Assembly: GCA_030592465.1 (NCBI GenBank)
Contig: JAUVJB010000032.1
Location: forward strand, 1 to 18,435
Length of the DNA: 18,435 nt
Direction of reading: 5' to 3'
DNA from: Bacteroidota bacterium
GTDB taxonomy: Bacteria; Bacteroidota; Bacteroidia; Bacteroidales; B39-G9
This document shows, piece after piece, positions 14,201 through 18,435 of the stretch; the first letter of the stretch is position 1; each line of letters opens with the position of its first letter. The translations under genes and the position numbers were made by a program. A model generated the notes under the pieces. It was not told the DNA's origin. It did not search any database and saw only the letters and a list, made by a program, of their open reading frames with translations.

Positions 14201-17200
14201 TGTTTCCCCCTTCAAATATCCAGCCATTTTCATTCAATATAATTTCAGAAGTTCCCGGATTTATCGTAAAATTAGTATTATCATTAATTATCCAGTTACT
14301 GACTGTTATTATTGATGCTCCTAAATTTAAGGTACGTGTGCTTGATGAAGAGGATTTAAACTGAGCGTTTGGTGCATTAATATTTTTATCATTAGTATTT
14401 AATATCCCACTATTAAAAGTTATTCCATACCATGAAGAAAACGATAAATCATTAAGTAATGTATAATCTCCGGAACCACTAAAACTTATACTGGCCAACC
14501 CTAAACCGGACGAAGTAACAGTATTTCCGGTTCCTGACGAAATAAAATTAAATGTACCCGAATATGTCATATTAATACCGGGAACCAAAATTAAAGAACC
14601 ATTAATATTTATTTGCATATTTCCTGTTAATTCAGGTGTATTGGTTACCCCTGTCCAGTCCATGTTTTTACAATAAGCTTTAACATTTACATTAACTATT
14701 TGACCTGTTAATGAAAATGAATTTGCATCAAAAAACACACTATCTTCAGATGTGGGAATACATCCATAAGAAGCTCCACCTGAAGTTAATGACCAATGAA
14801 GTGGGTCGTTCCAGTCTCCACCATCTCCAATCCAGTACAAGTTAACCGGAGCAGGAGAAGTAATATTCCATCCTGTAACATCACCTATGCCAATACTATT
14901 TGTTGCATTGAAAGTTGCACCGCCTCCTGCTGTCAAATCTGTTATTACTAACCAATCTCCATTAAAAACACCGGCAGGCATTAATATGTTTGCGACAGCA
15001 CCGGATGAAAATGTACCAATATCAAAATAATCATTACAATCAGTACCGAAAGGAATAGTTAAAATAATGAACGTATTTGTTGAGCCTCCCTCAAAACCAA
15101 CTCTTGAGGCAGTAGGTATATTCAAATTATTAAAACTATTAGTTCCATAAATATTAACTGCACCGCCGGAATTAATATTAACATCATTATATGACTGATT
15201 TCCTCCATGATAGTATCCGTTTGCAACATCTATTGTTGAAGTTCCGGGAAATACCGTAAGGTTTGTTCCGTTATTAAATAGCCATGAATTTACAGTAATT
15301 GTCGAACTGCCGAGAGTTAATTGCCTGTTTTCTTCTGACGATGAATAAAACCCATCTGTAGTAATATTAAAGTTATTGGTTTTCAGGCTTCCTTTTATCA
15401 GTGAAATATCTTTCCAATGAGAAACATCAGTAGTAAAATTATTTGATAATGTCCACTCTCCGCTGCCATTAAAATAAATATGATTGTTTAATGTTTTTCC
15501 TCCCGTATTAATAATATTACCAATGTTATCAGATTTAAGATACAAATTACCATTAAACCAATAATTAGTAATTCCCGATATATCAAAAGAACCATATATA
15601 TTTAATGCTTTAGTTCCATTCATATTTGCATTCCCGGGAGCAGCTGACCAGTCCATATTATTACAATCGGCGTTAATATCAATAGTCATTGTTTGAGAGC
15701 CTGAGAATGAGTTAGCATCGAAAATAACATTATCAACCTGTGTTGGAATACAACCTCCCGGGTTTGCTCCACCACCACTTGCGAGAGACCAGTGTGTCGC
15801 ATCACTCCAGTCTCCTGCTCCGCTAATCCAGTAATAATCATTTGAAGAGAGAGCTGTAAAATTCCATCCGGAATTATTACCATTATCAATACTGTTATTT
15901 GCATTAAAAGTAGCACCGCCTGTAGCAGTTATATCCTGTACTGTAACATAATCAACGTTAATCGTTCCCGCAGATTTTGAAATTGTTGCAATACTGCCTG
16001 CTGATGTTGATTTAATATCTAACAAATCACTGCAATCACCTGATGCTATAAGGTCATTTAATACCTGAGTTTGTCCTTGTTCTAAAATTAAATCGCCTCC
16101 ACCGTTTAATGTTAATACATTAAAAATATTTGAATTATATATATAAGTATAATTTGTACTTGTGAATGTAACATCGTTATATGTAAAACCTCCCCCATAA
16201 AAAGACCATCCACCTGTGTTAATTGTTGATGTTCCTGTATTTAATGTCATATCAGCACTATCTTGTATCCACCAGATTGAAGTCAATGTTATAACAGAAC
16301 TTCCAAGGTCAAGTTGACGAGTTAATCCTATATTGGACATAAATTGAGAACCATCTATATTATTATTATTTGTATTCAGATAACCTTGATTTAAATATAT
16401 TGAACTACAATCTAAATTATCCTGTAATGTCCAGTCTCCGGAACCTTCAAAATATACATTGGAATTTAAAATTTGTCCTGCCATTGTAATGGTATTTCCC
16501 GGATTAGCTGATTTGAAGTGAAAAGCACTATTACAGCTAACAGTCATACCGGGAACAAATGTTAAAGAGCCATAAATATTTAATTCTGATGGCCATGATG
16601 AAACTAACTCAGGCACATTTGTAACACCAAACCAATCCATTGAATTACAAAAAGCATAAACATCAATAATAACAGAATCACCCGGAACGGAAAATGAATT
16701 TGCATCAAAAAATACATTATCCACATCAGTAGGCACACAAGTATTACCTGTAGGATATGGTGCACCGGTAGATGTTCCCCAGTGGTCGGTGTCACTCCAG
16801 TTACCTTGTCCTCCAACCCAATAGTAATCAGTTGGTACAGATGTATTGATAGTCCAATTTGTAACATTTCCCATATCAATTCCATTATCAGTTATAAAAT
16901 TTGCTCCTCCAATAATTGTAATATCTTTGATATTCAGATAATCTTCCTGTACAGTTCCTGTAATTTTCTTTATTATAGCTGCCTCTCCATCATTCCATGA
17001 CTTTATGGTTTTCCTGTTTGAACAAGTTGCTCCCAAATTAATATCATATAAGGTATTTACCTTACCTGCATCAAATATTACACCGGTAACGTTAGTATCA
17101 TTCAAACCAATTGTATGAAAAGTATTTGCTCCTTGTATTTGAATATCGCCAAGCCATGCTAATGGGAAATTTACATCATAATATGTCAAACCCTTACCAT

Positions 17201-17924
17201 CAAACCAAGTACTTCTAATATTAATAGTTGAAGTCCCTGCATCTAAGGTTAATGTTGATGGATTCATCAACATTAAATTCCAAACAATATTTATGGTAGA
17301 ATTTCCAAAAATAATAGTCCTGTTTTCCATTGTCCATGAATCAAACCATCCTACACTTACAGTATAACCGTTGGTATTTACAGTTCCTTTTGATACTTGC
17401 AAACCTGCATTTGAAATATCCATATCAGACATTAGTGTCCAATCACCCTTACCATTAAATTCAATTCCACCAAAAAATATAGAGTCTGTGGAAAAATTCA
17501 ATATATTGCCGGCACTATCCGATTTAAAATACAACCAGCCGGAATAATGTGCTTTCATTGCCGGAATAAAAGTTACTGAACCATAAATTTCCAAGTTATT
17601 AAATCCTGCAAAATCAGGTGTACCTGTAGCGCCTGTCCAATCCATTGATTTACAGGTTGCTGCAACATCTATAGTTACAGTATCACTTGCCATTGTAAAT
17701 GAATTTGCATCAAAAAATACATCATCAGCAGGTCCTGGTACAGTTGCATAAAATACTGCTCCTCCAGATGTTGTTGCCCAGTGAGTAGCAAATTCCGACC
17801 AGTTGCCTGTTCCTCCTACCCAATAATAATTAGCAGATTGAGCAAGATTAAATGAAATTGTTAAAAAACAAATAATGAATATCTTTAAAAAAGATAATTT
17901 TGGAAAATTGTAATGATTTTTCAT
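11280..17924 (-). CDS. Giant T9SS-secreted modular surface protein with SprB repeats
   Basis: A 2214-residue protein. Residues 1-31 are a signal peptide. Four tandem modules follow (33-366, 367-696, 697-1028, 1029-about 1358), each opening with a form of YYWVGGxGNWSDxxHW, then DNVFFDANSF and CxxMDW, and continuing in short repetitive beta segments typical of a beta-helix. A bridging domain (about 1359-1445; MCEDVQGGGTVAGIDLTALE) resembles Ig-like adhesin domains. Nine SprB repeats cover 1446-2127 (75, 5x77, 75, 75, 72 residues), most with two cysteines. Residues 2128-2214 form a type A T9SS sorting domain (FPNPNNGNF, YNISGQKIY, GVYFIKL). SprB in Flavobacterium is the mobile gliding adhesin; this protein shares only the repeats, so an adhesin or matrix role is inference. 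No SprF-like partner is adjacent, as expected for a type A sorting domain. Confidence 0.93.
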   Translation of the reverse strand: MKNHYNFPKLSFLKIFIICFLTISFNLAQSANYYWVGGTGNWSEFATHWATTSGGAVFYATVPGPADDVFFDANSFTMASDTVTIDVAATCKSMDWTGATGTPDFAGFNNLEIYGSVTFIPAMKAHYSGWLYFKSDSAGNILNFSTDSIFFGGIEFNGKGDWTLMSDMDISNAGLQVSKGTVNTNGYTVSVGWFDSWTMENRTIIFGNSTINIVWNLMLMNPSTLTLDAGTSTINIRSTWFDGKGLTYYDVNFPLAWLGDIQIQGANTFHTIGLNDTNVTGVIFDAGKVNTLYDINLGATCSNRKTIKSWNDGEAAIIKKITGTVQEDYLNIKDITIIGGANFITDNGIDMGNVTNWTINTSVPTDYYWVGGQGNWSDTDHWGTSTGAPYPTGNTCVPTDVDNVFFDANSFSVPGDSVIIDVYAFCNSMDWFGVTNVPELVSSWPSELNIYGSLTFVPGMTVSCNSAFHFKSANPGNTITMAGQILNSNVYFEGSGDWTLQDNLDCSSIYLNQGYLNTNNNNIDGSQFMSNIGLTRQLDLGSSVITLTSIWWIQDSADMTLNTGTSTINTGGWSFYGGGFTYNDVTFTSTNYTYIYNSNIFNVLTLNGGGDLILEQGQTQVLNDLIASGDCSDLLDIKSTSAGSIATISKSAGTINVDYVTVQDITATGGATFNANNSIDNGNNSGWNFTALSSNDYYWISGAGDWSDATHWSLASGGGANPGGCIPTQVDNVIFDANSFSGSQTMTIDINADCNNMDWSAAPGNANMNGTKALNIYGSFDISGITNYWFNGNLYLKSDNIGNIINTGGKTLNNHIYFNGSGEWTLSNNFTTDVSHWKDISLIKGSLKTNNFNITTDGFYSSSEENRQLTLGSSTITVNSWLFNNGTNLTVFPGTSTIDVANGYYHGGNQSYNDVNINSGGAVNIYGTNSFNNLNIPTASRVGFEGGSTNTFIILTIPFGTDCNDYFDIGTFSSGAVANILMPAGVFNGDWLVITDLTAGGGATFNATNSIGIGDVTGWNITSPAPVNLYWIGDGGDWNDPLHWSLTSGGASYGCIPTSEDSVFFDANSFSLTGQIVNVNVKAYCKNMDWTGVTNTPELTGNMQININGSLILVPGINMTYSGTFNFISSGTGNTVTSSGLGLASISFSGSGDYTLLNDLSFSSWYGITFNSGILNTNDKNINAPNAQFKSSSSSTRTLNLGASIITVSNWIINDNTNFTINPGTSEIILNENGWIFEGGNMTYNNLTVNPLTWGGINFKGSNTFNTLTIEPGAEIIFEDGSTQSTTNFIATGNAGELITLKSSTNGVQAGINQTSHEFCGDYLNIKDMLATGAIFYAGEYSNDLGNNTGWTWSGVEANDQYPSAMCEDVQGGGTVAGIDLTALENAIDGGNVYTHTWYSDAALTTPVPVPANVTVSDAQIFYDEVDNGTCTNIAEVIYTIYPLPITSFVVTDVTCYGDNNGAVDLTVTNGTVPYTYLWSNSATTEDIFLLGGGTYIVTVNDTYGCQVIDSATVIEPDTLNVNIDSIYNVSCNGDTNGAVYTTTSGGTAPYAYLWTNTTQTTEDIIGLTADTYVVTVTDANACTAIDSATITEPTPLIITIDSVQNVSCNGGIDGAAYISVNGGTIPYTYVWTNTTQTTEDITGLTANTYNVTVTDANACTAIDSATITEPAPLTITTDSIYDVSCNGGSDGAVYISVSGGTGTYTYVWTNTTQTTEDITGLTSNTYYVTVTDANACTAIDSATITEPAPLTITIDSTHNVNCNGSSDGAVYTTTAGGTAPYTYSWTNTAQTTEDITGLTANTYNVTVTDANACTAIDSATITEPAPLTITIDSIYDVSCNGGTDGAVYTTTAGGTTPYTYVWTNTTQTTENITDLTANIYNVTITDANTCTAINSATINEPAPIVVTETITEPTCGNSDGQISVNVSGGTPPYTYLWSNAETTSSISGIGAGIYDLTVTDTNGCFTIENYLVNDQGAPLVSISSITDATCNGNCDGAINTDVSGGTIPYQFLWSNGETTQNIDSLCAGNYSLTVTDSLNCSAVALGAVNEPTPLSISLSSTNDDGTGTGTSSVVASGGTPGYSYLWDDPNAQITPTATGLFNGLYNVTVTDVNGCTISDTITVHLVTSIENIKHLAVIKIFPNPNNGNFTIKIDGQVNNTINVQIYNISGQKIYEDKINSKIKSIALPNIKEGVYFIKLFNDQINSIKKIIIK
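11544..13589 (-). repeat. Nine tandem SprB repeats
   Basis: Repeat boundaries in gene order: 13589-13365, then five units from 13364 to 12210, then 12209-11985, 11984-11760 and 11759-11544. Consensus marks are VSCNGxxDGAV, GGTxPYTYxW, TTEDI, and YxVTVTDANxC. Outer repeats are divergent while the five central ones are nearly identical. Confidence 0.9.
12210..13364 (-). repeat. Five near-identical 231-bp tandem units
   Basis: The region is exactly 5 x 231 = 1155 bases. The landmark TTGCATC recurs at 12260, 12491, 12722, 12953 and 13184, precisely 231 apart. Copies differ by scattered substitutions and no indels, so duplication was recent or copies are being homogenised. Confidence 0.92.
13850..17828 (-). 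repeat. Four ~1-kb tandem modules in the N-terminal half of the giant protein
   Basis: Module starts (codon of the first conserved Tyr or equivalent) are at 17828, 16826, 15836 and 14840, giving lengths of 334, 330, 332 and about 330 codons. Similarity is clear in protein but the DNA is diverged, so this duplication is older than that of the SprB units. Confidence 0.85.
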
Positions 17925-18196
17925 GGCAATAAATTTAGGATTTAAAAAATATTTTTTTATTTACTGTCAAAATATACTAAAAAAACATTACACTATTAAT
18001 GATATTTGACTAATCTTTTAAAAAGTTTTATAAAAAACCTTTTATTTGATATTAGATTAATAAATTAAGGCTAAATTTTATTTTGAGGTGCTGAATGAAA
18101 TTAAATTTATCGTCCGCCAGCTGGCGGATGTTACTTTTTATAATAATGAATACAGAACAAAGAATTATGAATAATGAAGTTTTGACTCATATACAC
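17925..18196. other. AT-rich gap upstream of the giant gene
   Basis: No gene seen. The minus-strand promoter of the giant gene must lie here; the best candidate is TATATTTTG (17968-17976, minus strand), one base longer than the TAnnTTTG consensus, 44 bases before the ATG. No Shine-Dalgarno site was seen. The perfect CAGCTG palindrome (18113-18128) lies further upstream. Confidence 0.5.
18113..18128. repeat. CAGCTG-centred 16-bp palindrome, copy 3 (perfect)
   Basis: TCCGCCAGCTGGCGGA, identical to copy 2 at 11141-11156. Here it stands alone in AT-rich sequence, without a larger hairpin. Confidence 0.85.
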
Positions 18197-18415
18197 TTAT
18201 AAGTAGTGTTTTTTTATTTTCATCCGCCAGTAGTCGAACACGTGTCCGACAGCTGACGGATAAATGTAGCTTTCTGACACTAAATACTTTCCTAATGCAG
18301 TATTAGGCAAAGCTTCTGCAAGCTCACTTATCCTAATAGCAAAATCAATTAACCTGTTTTTTATATGCTGAGCGTGAATAAACAACGAATTTAATTTTGT
18401 CCATTGTGTTAACAT
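18197..18415 (-). pseudogene. Truncated four-helix-bundle protein fragment
   Basis: A 72-residue reading frame. Its middle (18275-18361, KNRLIDFAIRISELAEALPNTALGKYLVS in two parts: NRLIDFAIRIS and ELAEALPNTALGKY) matches the first helix of the four-helix-bundle family (23S rRNA intervening-sequence type, relatives with RLIDFAVRI and EALPNTRAG). The family normally continues with a QLxRSGTSxxxNYxEA helix and about 80 more residues. Here the match stops and the frame runs straight into the palindromes at 18223-18260, giving unrelated residues and a stop. The start is also unclear: upstream codons include CGCTCAGCAT-type repeat sequence. Most likely a dead fragment cut by repeat insertion or recombination. 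Confidence 0.55.
18223..18260. repeat. CAGCTG-centred palindrome, copy 4, with extra half-site
   Basis: TCCGACAGCTGACGGA (18245-18260) differs from the perfect copies at two symmetric positions. It is preceded by a half-site, TCCGCCAG (18223-18230), and by ACACGTGT (18238-18245), itself a palindrome. The arrangement looks like a copy split by a short insertion or two nested copies. Confidence 0.7.
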
Positions 18416-18421
18416 TTCATG

Positions 18422-18435
18422 CTGAGCTTGTCAAA
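18422..18435 (+). repeat. Partial copy of the CTGAGCTTG repeat core
   Basis: CTGAGCTTGTCAAA matches the core of the 57-bp arm at 16-29 with two differences. It is cut by the window edge. Confidence 0.5.

Noticed and set aside
15640..15645. CAGCTG in the giant gene as another palindrome copy
   Set aside because: The flanks (GCAGCTGACC) do not form the TCCGCC/GGCGGA arms; ordinary coding sequence.

Overview
The window looks like chromosomal DNA from a member of the Bacteroidota. The main signs are a GldH-type lipoprotein, a giant secreted protein with SprB repeats and a type A type IX secretion (T9SS) sorting domain, and a PSP1/RicT gene next to holB. AT-rich sequence, weak or absent Shine-Dalgarno sites, and TAnnTTTG-like -7 boxes upstream of several genes agree with this. 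No rRNA, tRNA, transposase, integrase or CRISPR array was seen.

Layout. (1) 1-4155 is bounded by two arms of an almost perfect 57-bp inverted repeat. Inside is a plus-strand stress operon: ECF sigma factor, zinc-binding anti-sigma factor, membrane-anchored heavy-metal-sensor-like protein, and a Spy/CpxP-like periplasmic protein with a Gly/His-rich tail. It ends at a bidirectional terminator that also serves a convergent minus-strand pair (nitroreductase, then a membrane coiled-coil protein). The same two-block promoter-like motif, with identical spacing, precedes both the sigma gene and the anti-sigma gene. (2) 4313-6339, minus strand, holds a DUF3108-like protein and an oligopeptide-binding-like lipoprotein that seems to have lost an internal segment. 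(3) 6565-11053, plus strand, is a compact cluster: holB (DNA polymerase III delta'), ricT-like, gldH, trmB, an alkyltransferase-like protein, and a remnant of a sigma-54 regulator keeping only the end of its AAA+ domain and its Fis-type DNA-binding domain. (4) 11280-17924, minus strand, is one 2214-residue secreted protein: signal peptide, four ~330-residue tandem modules, a bridging domain, nine SprB repeats (five exactly 77 residues long and nearly identical) and a C-terminal sorting domain. (5) 17925-18435 is intergenic sequence with palindromes and a truncated four-helix-bundle gene fragment.

How the parts fit. The first operon reads as a self-amplifying envelope or metal stress circuit: sigma, its membrane anti-sigma, and periplasmic chaperone or sensor proteins as output. 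GldH and the SprB-like protein both belong to the gliding/T9SS surface machinery, and the giant protein is a likely T9SS cargo and adhesin. Between the genes the window carries several small palindromic repeat families, often nested in one another: a 16-bp palindrome centred on CAGCTG (four copies), hairpins containing GTCATT-type repeats, and the 57-bp inverted repeat. These are the least explained part of the window. I did not find a clearly new multi-gene defence or biosynthetic system. The strongest leads are the twin ECF promoters, the repeat families, and the modular giant protein.
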